The notes: generated by a model from the sequence alone, not told the origin. 64,000 nucleotides of DNA from Candidatus Pantoea formicae (GCF_011752625.1 NZ_VWXD01000005.1:124001-188000); one strand, 5' to 3'; shown: positions 7,814 to 16,273, numbered from the stretch's first letter. Translations and numbers: made by a program.

Positions 7814-9430
7814 TCAAGCGGTTGTAGCTTGCACCTGTGCAGGCAGCACACGGAAACCATGGGTGCCATCGCGATCCAGCTGCGCCACCAAACCATATTC
7901 CCAATCGAGATAGGCTTGCATCACACCAGGTTCGATATCAGTGCCTTCATAGGGGCGGCGATAACGGTCAATCGCGGGAGACAGTAGCTGCTGTTCGCCC
8001 TGTTCAGTTGGCAGATTAGCCGCGCGCCAGGCAGCATTGCCACCTTCCAGCACGAATACCGGTTTACCGGTTAGCTCCGCTACCTGCTCCACGGCATAAC
8101 CGGCCAGCAAGCTGCTACCACAGGTCAACACATAGCGTCGCGCATCAGGCAGTACGGCTTTACCCTGCTGTTGCAGCGTTGAGCGCAACAACCAACCCGC
8201 ACCGGGAATATGGCTGTTGAGGTGGTTGGCTCGGGTGGTAAAGTCCAGCACTTTCGTCTGCCCCTCCGCCAGCCAGTCTGCGAGCTGTTGTGGTGAGATA
8301 AATTCCGGCTGTGCGACCGGGGGCACCTGTGGTTTCCAGTGACCGGTTGCATTGAAATCATCCGGCTGCAACTCTTCCAACACCGAAACCTGCCAGCCCA
8401 ACTGGGCCAGCCAGGAAGCCGTCATGTTGGCGCGCACGCCATCGTCATCCACTAACACAATGCGCGCGCCGCGCACGCTGGCGTAGTGGTCAGTTTCCTG
8501 TAACAGTTGTCCGCCGGGGACGTGACGACTGCCCGGCAGGTGACCTGCGGCGTATTCTTCCGCATCACGTACATCAAACAGATAGGTAGTGCGCGACTCT
8601 TGCTGCCAGCGCTTCAACGTTGCCAGCAGAATACGCTCTACACCAGCACGATCGGCGGTGTTTCGTGCATGATTTGCCGCCTGGCGCTGCGCCGTTTCGC
8701 TGGTTTCGCCGTAGCGACGTGACTGGCCTTTATCCAGCGAATGTCCCGCTAGCGTCCAGCCGATAGTGCCGTTGCGCAGGGCAAAGACCGGATTGCGAAT
8801 TCCGGCATTCACCAGTGACTGCGTACCAATAATGCTGCGCGTGCGCCCTGCACAGTTAACAATCACCGTGGTCTCTGGCGAGGGGGCAAGATCGCGCACG
8901 CGTAATACCAATTCACCGCCAGGCACACTGATGGCACTTGGAATGCTCATCGTCTGATACTCATCAAATCGGCGAGCATCCAGTACCACAACATTGGCAT
9001 TGCTATTGATTAAGCTGTGCACTTCATCTGCTGACAGCGAAGGTGTCTTATTGTGGTGTTCAACCAACTCACCAAAAGCTTTGCTGGGAGAGTTCACATC
9101 AATAAACAGTTCGCCGCCTGCCGCTTGCCAACCGGCTAAGTCATCCTTCAGCAGCGCGACATTGCGGTAGCCGAGAGCAGCGAAACGTTCTGCAGCAGCC
9201 TGCGCTAACCCTTCGTCATTGTCATAGAGCGTGATGGCTGTGCTCTGTTGCGGGATGCGATCCAGCAGCTCCAGTTCCAGTTTAGAAAGCGGAATATTGA
9301 CCGCAAACAAAGGATGACCCGTGGCAAACAACGCTTCGTCACGTACATCAACAATCGCCACTTCTTGCTGCTGACGCAGTGCTTCCAAAATTTCAACCGC
9401 CTGGCGGTAAGGGAAAACTGTCTTACTCAT
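7814..9430 (-). CDS. Four-domain rhodanese-related sulfurtransferase
   Basis: A 538-residue cytoplasmic protein of four rhodanese-like domains (about residues 5-110, 130-235, 262-365 and 377-480). Two keep a catalytic cysteine: C193 in VNCAGRTRS (domain 2) and C437 in LTCGSSLLAG (domain 4). Domains 1 and 3 have Asp-rich text at that place (LYDNDEG, LVDDDGV) and look inactive. Rhodaneses move sulfane sulfur between thiols, cyanide or protein acceptors. The start at 9430 overlaps the dioxygenase stop by 8 nt (translational coupling) and begins MSKTVFPYRQ. Last gene of the sulfur operon. Substrate unknown. Confidence 0.9.
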   Translation of the reverse strand: MSKTVFPYRQAVEILEALRQQQEVAIVDVRDEALFATGHPLFAVNIPLSKLELELLDRIPQQSTAITLYDNDEGLAQAAAERFAALGYRNVALLKDDLAGWQAAGGELFIDVNSPSKAFGELVEHHNKTPSLSADEVHSLINSNANVVVLDARRFDEYQTMSIPSAISVPGGELVLRVRDLAPSPETTVIVNCAGRTRSIIGTQSLVNAGIRNPVFALRNGTIGWTLAGHSLDKGQSRRYGETSETAQRQAANHARNTADRAGVERILLATLKRWQQESRTTYLFDVRDAEEYAAGHLPGSRHVPGGQLLQETDHYASVRGARIVLVDDDGVRANMTASWLAQLGWQVSVLEELQPDDFNATGHWKPQVPPVAQPEFISPQQLADWLAEGQTKVLDFTTRANHLNSHIPGAGWLLRSTLQQQGKAVLPDARRYVLTCGSSLLAGYAVEQVAELTGKPVFVLEGGNAAWRAANLPTEQGEQQLLSPAIDRYRRPYEGTDIEPGVMQAYLDWEYGLVAQLDRDGTHGFRVLPAQVQATTA

Positions 9431-10013
9431 GTGATAAGTCCCAAATGTTTGGTAAATAGCGGTTGCTGTAACCAGAGATAAACTGTTTTTCACTGCCGTC
9501 TTCGCGATATACCGCACGTTTTACCGCGCCAATATTGGCACCATAAACATGGATACTGATCGATACACGGTCGTCGTAGGCGTTACTGACGCGGTGGATG
9601 TCACCGACGGTAGGGGAGACGGCTTCAACGTCGCCGGGGTTAAGTCGTATCGGTGCACCTTCCGGCTGCAAACCCTGTGGACTCGGCTGCCAAGGCTGTG
9701 AAATTTCTGCGCCGCGCAACATACCAATCAATCCCCATACACGGTGGTCGTGAATCGGTGTTTGCTGGCCAGGCCCCCACACGAAGCTCACGACGGAAAA
9801 GCGCTGTTGGGCATCGACGTAAAGCAGGTACTGCTGATAGTGCTCTGGATGAGGTTGTGTGTAGGCCTCATCCAGCCAGTCGTCATGGCGGATGAGCTCG
9901 CCAAGCCAGGCGCTGCCTCGTTGTAAAACGGTGGCCTCGTCGGGCTTTGTATCCAGCAACGTGGCCAAATGACTGACAAAATCGCGTAAACGGTGGTGCT
10001 GATAGCCACTCAT
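9423..10013 (-). CDS. Thiol dioxygenase, cysteine dioxygenase type I family (Gln type)
   Basis: A 196-residue cupin of the cysteine dioxygenase family, which oxidises a small thiol to its sulfinic acid with O2 and non-haem iron. The iron ligands are H88 and H90 (TPIHDHRVWG) and H140 (GDIHRVSNAY). The position of the cysteine-binding Arg of animal enzymes (Arg60) is Gln here (HYQQYLLY, Q61), as in bacterial 3-mercaptopropionate dioxygenases, so the natural substrate may be 3-mercaptopropionate rather than cysteine. The start overlaps the preceding stop (ATGA). Confidence 0.88.
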   Translation of the reverse strand: MSGYQHHRLRDFVSHLATLLDTKPDEATVLQRGSAWLGELIRHDDWLDEAYTQPHPEHYQQYLLYVDAQQRFSVVSFVWGPGQQTPIHDHRVWGLIGMLRGAEISQPWQPSPQGLQPEGAPIRLNPGDVEAVSPTVGDIHRVSNAYDDRVSISIHVYGANIGAVKRAVYREDGSEKQFISGYSNRYLPNIWDLSHE

Positions 10014-10993
10014 GATTTGTCCCCCAGTGCATGTTGAGCGATCTGATTAGCCTGAGCAGACAAGCTGAAGTCAAAGGCTTTACTGACATCAACGGCTTTC
10101 GGCAACACCTGATAGCGATGGAAGAAGTCAGCAGATTTTTGCAGAGTTGGAATCAGTTGGGCATCAAACACCAGCGGGCGGATACGGGCATCAGCAATCC
10201 AACTGCGGGTGATGTTGGTTGGCATATTCAGTGTCTTGCCCAACACGCTGGCAAATTCCTGTGGATGTTGCTGCGCCCAGATTTGCGCTTTCGCCAGGCG
10301 GGCTAGCAGGTCGGCAATGGCTTTACGTTTATCGGCATCACTTAACGCCTCGTCACGTGCCAATGCATAAGAATAACCAGACATAATGCCTTTGCCGCCG
10401 CCATCAGGTACTCGCACGGTGCCATCGACGGCTGTGGAGGTGGCGATATAGGGTTCCCATGGCGCCCAGGCGGATACGGCGCCTGACGTTAGCGCGGCAC
10501 GGCCATCGACGGGGTTCAGGAAGCGCATTGTGACGTCATCAGGCTTTAATCCGGCGCGTTCCAGCAGACCTAGCAGCAGATAATGGCCCCAGCCACCTTT
10601 ATTCACCGCAATCTGTTTGCCTTTCAAATCTTGCAAACGATGAATGCCAGCGTTGGGACGCGTGAGCAGGGCAATACTGTCAGGGTTATTCTGCCAAGCC
10701 CCCACGGCCTTGACGGGGGCTCCTGCCGCATAGACAAACAGGAAAGGCAGATCGCCCGTGAAGCCAACGTCGAGCGCCCCGGCATTTAACGCCTCTTGTA
10801 CCGGTGCACCTGAGTCAAATGCCGTGAGTTTCAGATCGTAGGGCAGGTTGTTAAGTTCGCCAGACGCCTTTAAAGCCGCGAAACGATCGCCTTTAACATC
10901 GCCCAGACGCAGCGTGACTTTATCGGCGGCAAAAAGTGGATTGAGCGTGGAGAGCGCCAGCGCAACACCGGTAAAGAGTGCAGCCAGGCGCAT
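10010..10993 (-). CDS. Periplasmic substrate-binding protein, SsuA/NrtA/TauA type
   Basis: A 327-residue secreted binding protein. The signal peptide is MRLAALFTGVALALSTLNPLFA, cleaved before ADKVTLRL. Fold marks such as DVGFTGDLPFLFVYAAGAPVK, KQIAVNKGGWGHYLL and GAVSAWAPWEPYI are those of aliphatic-sulfonate, taurine and nitrate binding proteins. It shares TGATG with the upstream monooxygenase gene and ATGA with the downstream dioxygenase. No ABC permease or ATPase gene is adjacent, so it must use a transporter encoded elsewhere or act alone. Confidence 0.87.
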   Translation of the reverse strand: MRLAALFTGVALALSTLNPLFAADKVTLRLGDVKGDRFAALKASGELNNLPYDLKLTAFDSGAPVQEALNAGALDVGFTGDLPFLFVYAAGAPVKAVGAWQNNPDSIALLTRPNAGIHRLQDLKGKQIAVNKGGWGHYLLLGLLERAGLKPDDVTMRFLNPVDGRAALTSGAVSAWAPWEPYIATSTAVDGTVRVPDGGGKGIMSGYSYALARDEALSDADKRKAIADLLARLAKAQIWAQQHPQEFASVLGKTLNMPTNITRSWIADARIRPLVFDAQLIPTLQKSADFFHRYQVLPKAVDVSKAFDFSLSAQANQIAQHALGDKS

Positions 10994-12081
10994 CAGGCGC
11001 TCCTTTTGTCGGCAGTATTGAGCGCAGCGACTTTTTCGCGCGTCAGTGGGATCAGTTCCTGACCATATTCCACCGCATCATTCAGCGGATCGAAGCCGCG
11101 AATCAATACGCTGTGAATGCCGAGGCGATAGTATTCCAACAGTGCGTCGGAAACCTGGTCGGCAGTGCCCACGAGCGCAGTGGAGTTGTAACCACCTTGC
11201 ACCAGCTTAGCGACACCGGTCCATAGCACTTTGTCCAAGCGATCACCTTCATTGGCGGCCGCCAGCAAACGCTGAGCGCCAACACTTTGTGGTTTAGGCT
11301 TGCCGAACGCAAAGCCGGATGCCTGCAACTGCTTCTCAGCCCGTTCGCGGATATGTTCGGCGCGCTCCCAAGCTTCTTTCTCGGTTTTACCGATGATGGG
11401 CCGGAACGAGATATTGAAATCAATTTTACGCCCGTGCTGAGCTGCAGCGGCTTGCACGTTGCGTACCGTCTCTTCCGCCCCTTTCAGCGGTTCCCCCCAC
11501 AAGGCAAACACATCGGCATGACGCGCAGCTACATCAATCGCTTCCTGTGACGATCCGCCAAAGTACACCGGCAGCTTGTTCTGCACGGGCTTGATGGCAG
11601 AAAACGCCTGCTCAGCCTGGTAAAAGTTTCCCTTATGATCATAAGGCTGGCTGGATTCCAGACTCTGTCTGAGCACGGTGAGGAACTCGTCACTGCGCGC
11701 GTAGCGTTCAGCTTTATTGAGGAAATCGCCATCACGGCGCTGCTCGACATCGCTGCCGCCACTGATGATATGCACCGCCAGACGACCGTCGGTGAGATGA
11801 TCGAGTGAGGCCAGCTTACGTGCCGCCAGCGTCGGGGCGACAAAACCCGGGCGGTGTGCCAGCAGGAATTTTAGTTTGGAGGTGTGTGCCGCCGCATGCG
11901 CGGTGACCAGGAATCCATCCGGCTGATCGGACCAATATCCCACCAGAATGCGGTCAAATCCCGCTTCTTCATGGGCGCGGGCAAAACGCGCGATGTAGTC
12001 TTTATCGAACAGCGGACCACTAGCAGGGATGATTTCGGAAGCCAGGCGGTGGCCAATCATGCCAAGAAATTGAATGCTCAT
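10993..12081 (-). CDS. LLM-class flavin-dependent monooxygenase, SsuD-like
   Basis: A 362-residue FMNH2-dependent monooxygenase of the bacterial luciferase-like family, near alkanesulfonate monooxygenase SsuD, which releases sulfite from sulfonates. Seen are the TIM-barrel start FLGMIGHRLASEI, KLKFLLAHRPGFVAPTLAAR, FFGG-type YFGGSSQEAID and ALVGTADQV. At the strand where SsuD has catalytic Arg-x-His, this protein reads NISFRPI, so it is probably not a strict SsuD. The start at 12081 is chosen for TGGAGA upstream. First gene of the four-gene operon. Confidence 0.87.
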   Translation of the reverse strand: MSIQFLGMIGHRLASEIIPASGPLFDKDYIARFARAHEEAGFDRILVGYWSDQPDGFLVTAHAAAHTSKLKFLLAHRPGFVAPTLAARKLASLDHLTDGRLAVHIISGGSDVEQRRDGDFLNKAERYARSDEFLTVLRQSLESSQPYDHKGNFYQAEQAFSAIKPVQNKLPVYFGGSSQEAIDVAARHADVFALWGEPLKGAEETVRNVQAAAAQHGRKIDFNISFRPIIGKTEKEAWERAEHIRERAEKQLQASGFAFGKPKPQSVGAQRLLAAANEGDRLDKVLWTGVAKLVQGGYNSTALVGTADQVSDALLEYYRLGIHSVLIRGFDPLNDAVEYGQELIPLTREKVAALNTADKRSA

Positions 12082-12248
12082 ACGATTCTCCAGATGTGAC
12101 GTCATGGAGAAAAACTACGGGCGCAGGCAACCGTGACGGAAATTCAATATTATGCAAAGGTTTTGCGAATGTTGGGGAAGCAGCGGATGGCGGGGGAACT
12201 ATAGGGTTGAATGTGAGATAGAACAGAAAGGCATAAATAAGAAGAGAA

Positions 12249-12268
12249 GGGCGAGCCGCAGCTCGCCC
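12249..12268 (-). terminator. nupC terminator
   Basis: Minus strand GGGCGAGC-TGCG-GCTCGCCC followed by TTCTCTTCTT, 6 nt after the nupC stop. Confidence 0.8.
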
Positions 12269-12274
12269 GGTACA

Positions 12275-13465
12275 TCAGAAGGCCAGAACCAGACCGGCGA
12301 TAGCAGCAGAGAGCACACTCACCAGCGTTGAACCGTACAGCAGTTTCAGGCCGAAGCGCGAAACCACGTTACCCTGTTCTTCGTTCAAACCTTTAATCGC
12401 ACCCGCCACAATCCCGATAGAAGAGAAGTTAGCGAAGGAGACGAGGAACACTGACAGAATGCCTTCCGCATGCGGTGACAGCTGACCGGCAATTTTCTGC
12501 AGGTCCATCATCGCCACGAATTCGTTAGAAACCAGCTTGGTCGCCATGATACTGCCTACCTGCAGCGCTTCGCTGGACGGTACGCCCATCACCCACGCAA
12601 ACGGGTAGAACACATAGCCCAATACACCTTGGAAACTGATGCCGAAGATCAAGTCAAACAGTGCGTTCAGGCCGGAAATCAGGGCAATAAAACCAATCAG
12701 CATAGCGGCAACGATGATCGCCACTTTGAAACCGGCGAGGATGTATTCACCCAGCATTTCGAAGAAGCTTTGACCTTTATGCAGGTCTTGCAACTGCAGA
12801 TCTTCTTCGCTGTCAACGCGGTAAGGGTTAATCAGTGACAACACGATAAAGGTGCTGAACATGTTCAATACCAGCGCAGCCACCACATACTTCGGTTGCA
12901 GCATGGTCATATAGGCGCCCACGATGGACATCGACACTGTCGACATCGCCGTAGCGGCCATGGTGTACATACGACGCTGAGACATTTTGCCGAGAATATC
13001 TTTATACGCGATGAAGTTTTCTGACTGTCCCAAAATCAGAGAGCTCACGGCATTAAAGGATTCCAGCTTGCCCATTCCGTTCACTTTTGACAGCACGGTA
13101 CCGATGCCGCGGATAACCCAAGGCAGGATACGGAAATGCTGCAAAATACCGATCAGGGCCGAGATAAACACAATCGGGCACAGAACATTGAGGAAGAAGA
13201 ACGCCAGGCCTTTGTCGTTCATGTTGCCGAAGACGAAGTTAGTGCCCTCGGCCGCATACTTCAGCAGGTGGTCAAACAGACCCGCAAACCCTTTCACGAA
13301 GCCGAGGCCCGCTTCAGAGTTAAGGAAGAACCACGCCAGCAAAACTTCAATCACCAGAAGCTGTACAATGTAGCGAATACGAATACTCTTGCGATCGTGA
13401 CTGACCAGTAAGGCCAGCACGGCTACCACCGCTAATGCCAAAATAAAGTGCAAAATATGGGACAT
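12275..13465 (-). CDS. nupC: Nucleoside permease NupC
   Basis: A 396-residue inner-membrane concentrative nucleoside transporter (H+ symport of pyrimidine nucleosides and adenosine). Motifs seen: [17 protein letters not shown] with the conserved G-Q-S/T-E substrate motif (about residue 145), and [11 protein letters not shown] near 310. Length equals E. coli NupC within a few residues, and it is divergent from mntH as in E. coli. Confidence 0.95.
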   Translation of the reverse strand: MSHILHFILALAVVAVLALLVSHDRKSIRIRYIVQLLVIEVLLAWFFLNSEAGLGFVKGFAGLFDHLLKYAAEGTNFVFGNMNDKGLAFFFLNVLCPIVFISALIGILQHFRILPWVIRGIGTVLSKVNGMGKLESFNAVSSLILGQSENFIAYKDILGKMSQRRMYTMAATAMSTVSMSIVGAYMTMLQPKYVVAALVLNMFSTFIVLSLINPYRVDSEEDLQLQDLHKGQSFFEMLGEYILAGFKVAIIVAAMLIGFIALISGLNALFDLIFGISFQGVLGYVFYPFAWVMGVPSSEALQVGSIMATKLVSNEFVAMMDLQKIAGQLSPHAEGILSVFLVSFANFSSIGIVAGAIKGLNEEQGNVVSRFGLKLLYGSTLVSVLSAAIAGLVLAF

Positions 13466-13511
13466 GTCGGCTCCAAATTTGAGGAGGGTTGTATTTTGTT
13501 GCGTATTCTAT

Positions 13512-13523
13512 GTAACGCGTTAC
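13512..13523. promoter_or_regulatory. 12-bp palindrome in the nupC leader
   Basis: GTAACGCGTTAC is perfectly palindromic and lies about 47 bp upstream of the nupC start. E. coli nupC is controlled by CRP and the LacI-family CytR; this could be a CytR-type operator, but the match to CytR half-sites is loose. The 368-bp nupC-mntH gap holds this, the MntR-type site and divergent promoters only. Confidence 0.35.
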
Positions 13524-13712
13524 TTAAAAACGAGATCAAAACCACATTATAAGTATTCGATATCGACTAATTTCTAAGAAAAGTCTTACCGCTCACAACC
13601 TGTTCACAAACTCGTCACAAGAAATATCCACAAAAACATTGTCTATAAAATAACCCAAGAGTAGAGTGATTCCTGTTGCAAACATTTTGGCAAGAACTGG
13701 CTTTACCGCAAG

Positions 13713-13730
13713 GTATAGCAATGGCTATAC
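13713..13730. promoter_or_regulatory. MntR operator upstream of mntH
   Basis: GTATAGCAATGGCTATAC is an inverted repeat that closely resembles the E. coli mntH MntR box (ATAGCAAAGGCTAT core). It overlaps a possible -10 (TATACT, 13726-13731) with TTTACC 18 bp upstream. Mn-loaded MntR bound here would block mntH. Confidence 0.75.
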
Positions 13731-13833
13731 TTCATAGCACCATCTATTAATACGATAACGAAAATCGAATTCACTTGCCTTGGTGGCTCTGTATTCTGTA
13801 CGGGTCAACAAGCGTTAGGACAGGGTCCACACT

Positions 13834-15075
13834 ATGTCAGAAAGCCGCACCGCTGAGCGCGCCGCTCGCGGAGCCAGAAAGATTAAACTCGCGTTGCTTG
13901 GCCCTGCCTTCATCGCGGCGATTGGTTACATCGATCCCGGTAACTTTGCCACCAATATCCAGGCGGGTGCGGCCTACGGCTACAAGCTGCTTTGGGTGGT
14001 GGTCTGGGCCAACGTGATGGCGATGCTGATTCAGCTCATGTCCGCCAAACTGGGTATAGCAACCGGCAAAAATCTTGCCGAGCATATCCGCGATCGTTTT
14101 CCGCGTCCTGCCGTGTGGTTCTATTGGGTACAGGCTGAGATCATTGCGATGGCGACCGATCTCGCTGAATTCATTGGTGCGGCGCTGGGGTTCAAATTGT
14201 TGCTCGGCATATCGCTGCTGCAAGGTGCAGTGTTAACTGGGGTCGCCACTTACCTGATTTTGATGTTGCAAAACCGCGGGCAGAAACCGTTGGAGCTGGT
14301 GATCGGTGGTCTCCTGCTGTTTGTGGCGGCAGCCTATATTGTTGAGCTGTTTTTCTCACAGCCTAAAGTGAGTGAACTGGTCACTGGCATGGCGCTGCCT
14401 TCACTGCCGACGTCTGATGCCGTGTTTCTTGCGGCCGGTGTACTGGGTGCCACCATTATGCCGCACGTGATTTACCTGCACTCGGCACTGACGCAACACG
14501 GTAACATTGGCAGCAAAGCGGATCGCTACTCGTCAACCAAACTGGATGTGGCGATTGCCATGACCATTGCCGGCTTTGTGAATCTGGCGATGATGGCAAC
14601 GGCGGCAGCGGCTTTCCACTTTAGCGGTCATACCAGCATTGTGGATCTTGATCAGGCTTATTTGACGCTGCAACCGCTACTCGGTCATGCGGCAGCGATC
14701 GTGTTTGGTTTAAGCCTCGTTGCCGCAGGTTTGTCATCTACCGTAGTCGGTACCTTGGCAGGGCAGGTGGTGATGCAGGGCTTTATTCGCTTCCATATTC
14801 CGCTGTGGCTGCGTCGCACCATCACCATGCTGCCTTCCTTTATCGTAATTTGGGCCGGATGGGATCCGACGCGCATTTTGGTGATGAGCCAGGTGCTACT
14901 CAGTTTTGGTATCGCGCTGGCGCTGATTCCGCTGCTTACCTTTACCGGCAACCGTGAATTGATGGGCGATGAGATGGTGAATTCACGCCTGATGCAGAAC
15001 GCCGGCCGTTTGATTGTGGTGCTGGTGGTGGCGCTGAATCTCTATTTGCTAGTGGGTGAAGCGCTCGGCTGGTAA
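13834..15075 (+). CDS. mntH: Proton-coupled manganese transporter MntH (NRAMP)
   Basis: A 413-residue NRAMP-family importer of Mn2+ with eleven predicted membrane segments. Metal-site motifs are GYIDPGN (D34, N37) in segment 1 and [11 protein letters not shown] in segment 6. Expression is likely repressed by MntR through the operator 104 bp upstream. Its natural terminator has been split by a mobile element (see 15124-15742); the element brings a new terminator about 80 bp behind the stop. Confidence 0.96.
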   Translation: MSESRTAERAARGARKIKLALLGPAFIAAIGYIDPGNFATNIQAGAAYGYKLLWVVVWANVMAMLIQLMSAKLGIATGKNLAEHIRDRFPRPAVWFYWVQAEIIAMATDLAEFIGAALGFKLLLGISLLQGAVLTGVATYLILMLQNRGQKPLELVIGGLLLFVAAAYIVELFFSQPKVSELVTGMALPSLPTSDAVFLAAGVLGATIMPHVIYLHSALTQHGNIGSKADRYSSTKLDVAIAMTIAGFVNLAMMATAAAAFHFSGHTSIVDLDQAYLTLQPLLGHAAAIVFGLSLVAAGLSSTVVGTLAGQVVMQGFIRFHIPLWLRRTITMLPSFIVIWAGWDPTRILVMSQVLLSFGIALALIPLLTFTGNRELMGDEMVNSRLMQNAGRLIVVLVVALNLYLLVGEALGW

Positions 15076-15111
15076 CTATTCGGTTGGTCAGCACGAAGAA
15101 AAGAAAATCCC

Positions 15112-15123
15112 GGCTATTAAGCC
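15112..15123. repeat. Left target-site duplication of the IS4-like element
   Basis: GGCTATTAAGCC, repeated at the right end (15743-15754). The identity extends one base each way (CGGCTATTAAGCCG), so the duplication is 12-14 bp depending on where the element ends are drawn. The sequence is the top of the old mntH/ypeC terminator hairpin. Confidence 0.85.
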
Positions 15124-15156
15124 GTAATGCTTGTCAGTTAAGGGGCTCTTCAGATG

Positions 15157-15191
15157 AGGCTGTCATTTTCTTAAAATGGCAGCCTTTTTTA
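15157..15191 (+). terminator. Terminator carried by the IS4-like element
   Basis: AGGCTGTCATTTT / AAAATGGCAGCCT hairpin followed by TTTTTTATT near the left end of the element. It would end mntH transcripts entering the element. Confidence 0.85.
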
Positions 15192-15512
15192 TTATGCGCG
15201 GGTGGGCATGTTGGTGCGGGCCACAGCACCTCTGCTGCTGCCGGGCCGTCCTCGCGCCGCTTCGCGGTGCCCTCGGCTACAACGTCGTGCCGGCCGGAAC
15301 GTTCGGGTACGGCCGTCCTGGCCTACCCGAACTGCCTGTCGCATCCCTGCGCCTGGCTCCTGGCACAACGTCTCCGCCTCAGCGCTGCGAATAGCCCTTG
15401 CAGCTTCAGTGGCGCTGTGGCCTCAGACACGGTGCCCTTTGTCGCAGTAAAAACGCTATCTTCTGAGTCATCGCGTCCTTTTCAACAGCGTAAACGGAAA
15501 TTAGCAAGCAGG

Positions 15513-15704
15513 CTGGTGCCGCTCAGGGGATGGCATTTCGCAGCGCTGAACGGAATGAGGAAGCCAGGAGAGCCAGCAAGGATGCTGGCGAAAGGTGCAG
15601 CTGGGACAGGGAAAGTCCCGTCTGCGCCGGTCCGTCAGGCGGACGAGAGAAGTGAAGGTACCGCGTCAGCGGCGCGAGGACAGCCAGCCCCTGAGCGGCA
15701 CCAG
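15513..15704. ncRNA. Candidate structured RNA inside the IS4-like element
   Basis: A perfect 17-bp inverted repeat (15513-15529 with 15688-15704, CTGGTGCCGCTCAGGGG) encloses several further hairpins: GCCAGCA/TGCTGGC (15572-15589), GGTGCAG..GGGAC/GTCCC..CTGCGCC (15594-15628), GTCCG/CGGAC (15630-15644) and CCGC/GCGG (15661-15672). The result is a closed multi-branch fold of about 190 nt. The strand of any transcript is unknown, and no known RNA family was recognised. Confidence 0.4.
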
Positions 15705-15742
15705 ACTGCGTTATCACCTAATCCTTAACTGACAGGCATTAC

Positions 15743-15754
15743 GGCTATTAAGCC
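15743..15754. repeat. Right target-site duplication of the IS4-like element
   Basis: GGCTATTAAGCC, identical to 15112-15123. The following GGGATTTTT is the right half of the original terminator, so this copy still offers a short hairpin with T-tract on the plus strand. Confidence 0.85.
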
Positions 15755-15766
15755 GGGATTTTTGTA

Positions 15767-16114
15767 TTAATGGTGGTGGTGATCATGCCTGTCATCATGG
15801 TGATGGTCATGGCGCCAGTGATCACGGCGTTCCCGTTCATGCCAGCGACGTTCGCGCTCACGTTCATAGGCCTGGTGACGACGCCACTCTTCATGACGCC
15901 ACCAGCGGTGATCATTGTAGCGATAACGCTCATTCCACCAACGTGGCTCACGCCAACGGCCGCCATCCCAATAGTAACCACGACGATCGCGATCGCCGAG
16001 ATGCAGCGTGACACCCGGAGCCAGCGTGAGGGTGGCACTGTTGGCTTCTGCTGTGTGCATCGCCAGGGGTGAGAGTGTTGCCAGCAAAGCGGCAAACAAA
16101 ATTGCACGTTTCAT
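15767..16114 (-). CDS. ypeC: Secreted His-rich protein YpeC (DUF2502)
   Basis: A 115-residue exported protein: signal peptide MKRAILFAALLATLSPLAMHTAEA, then a short conserved part (LAPGVTLHLGDRDRRGYYWDG), then an Arg/Trp/His-rich tail ending in repeated His and Asp (DHHHDDRHDHHHH). The tail should bind divalent metals, which suits its place beside mntH, but no function is known. E. coli ypeC has the same neighbour. AAGGAGAAG lies 3-11 nt upstream of the start. Confidence 0.88.
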   Translation of the reverse strand: MKRAILFAALLATLSPLAMHTAEANSATLTLAPGVTLHLGDRDRRGYYWDGGRWREPRWWNERYRYNDHRWWRHEEWRRHQAYERERERRWHERERRDHWRHDHHHDDRHDHHHH

Positions 16115-16240
16115 AACTTCTCCTTTTCAGTGGCTTATCACTGCCACCGTTGCGCTAGTGTGCCACATCGGACCAGCGATGCCTTGAGAGTGAGTCTGAA
16201 AACGTTGAGGTAAATCTGAATTGAGAATTTTCTGCTGCGG

Positions 16241-16264
16241 AAAATACCCGGCCTGAACCGGGTA
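16241..16264 (-). terminator. Terminator of the aldo-keto reductase gene
   Basis: Minus strand TACCCGG / CCGGGTA arms with a 6-nt loop followed by TTTT, 10 nt after the stop. Confidence 0.75.
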
Positions 16265-16273
16265 GGTAAGCGT

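Larger units (their letters stand above)
15124..15742. mobile_element. IS4-like element without transposase (MITE-like)
   Basis: A 619-bp insertion with 20-bp terminal inverted repeats, GTAATGCTTGTCAGTTAAGG at the left and the complement of GTAATGCCTGTCAGTTAAGG at the right (one mismatch). These resemble IS4 ends (recalled as TAATGCCGATCAGTTAAGG), and the 12-14 bp flanking duplication fits IS4-group behaviour. No frame inside encodes a recognisable transposase. The element interrupts a terminator: the flanks rejoin as AAAATCCCGGCT-ATTA-AGCCGGGATTTTT. The 690-bp gap between mntH and ypeC is otherwise empty. Confidence 0.85.

Noticed and set aside
13738..13833. A manganese riboswitch (yybP-ykoY type) in the mntH leader.
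   Set aside because: The leader is about 96 nt and I see none of the conserved GGGGAGUA-like motifs of that family; only the MntR-type operator is supported.
15084..15728. A 214-codon open frame covering most of the IS4-like element.
   Set aside because: It begins before the element, crosses both a target duplication and a terminator hairpin, and shows no transposase motif (no YREK-like or DDE context).
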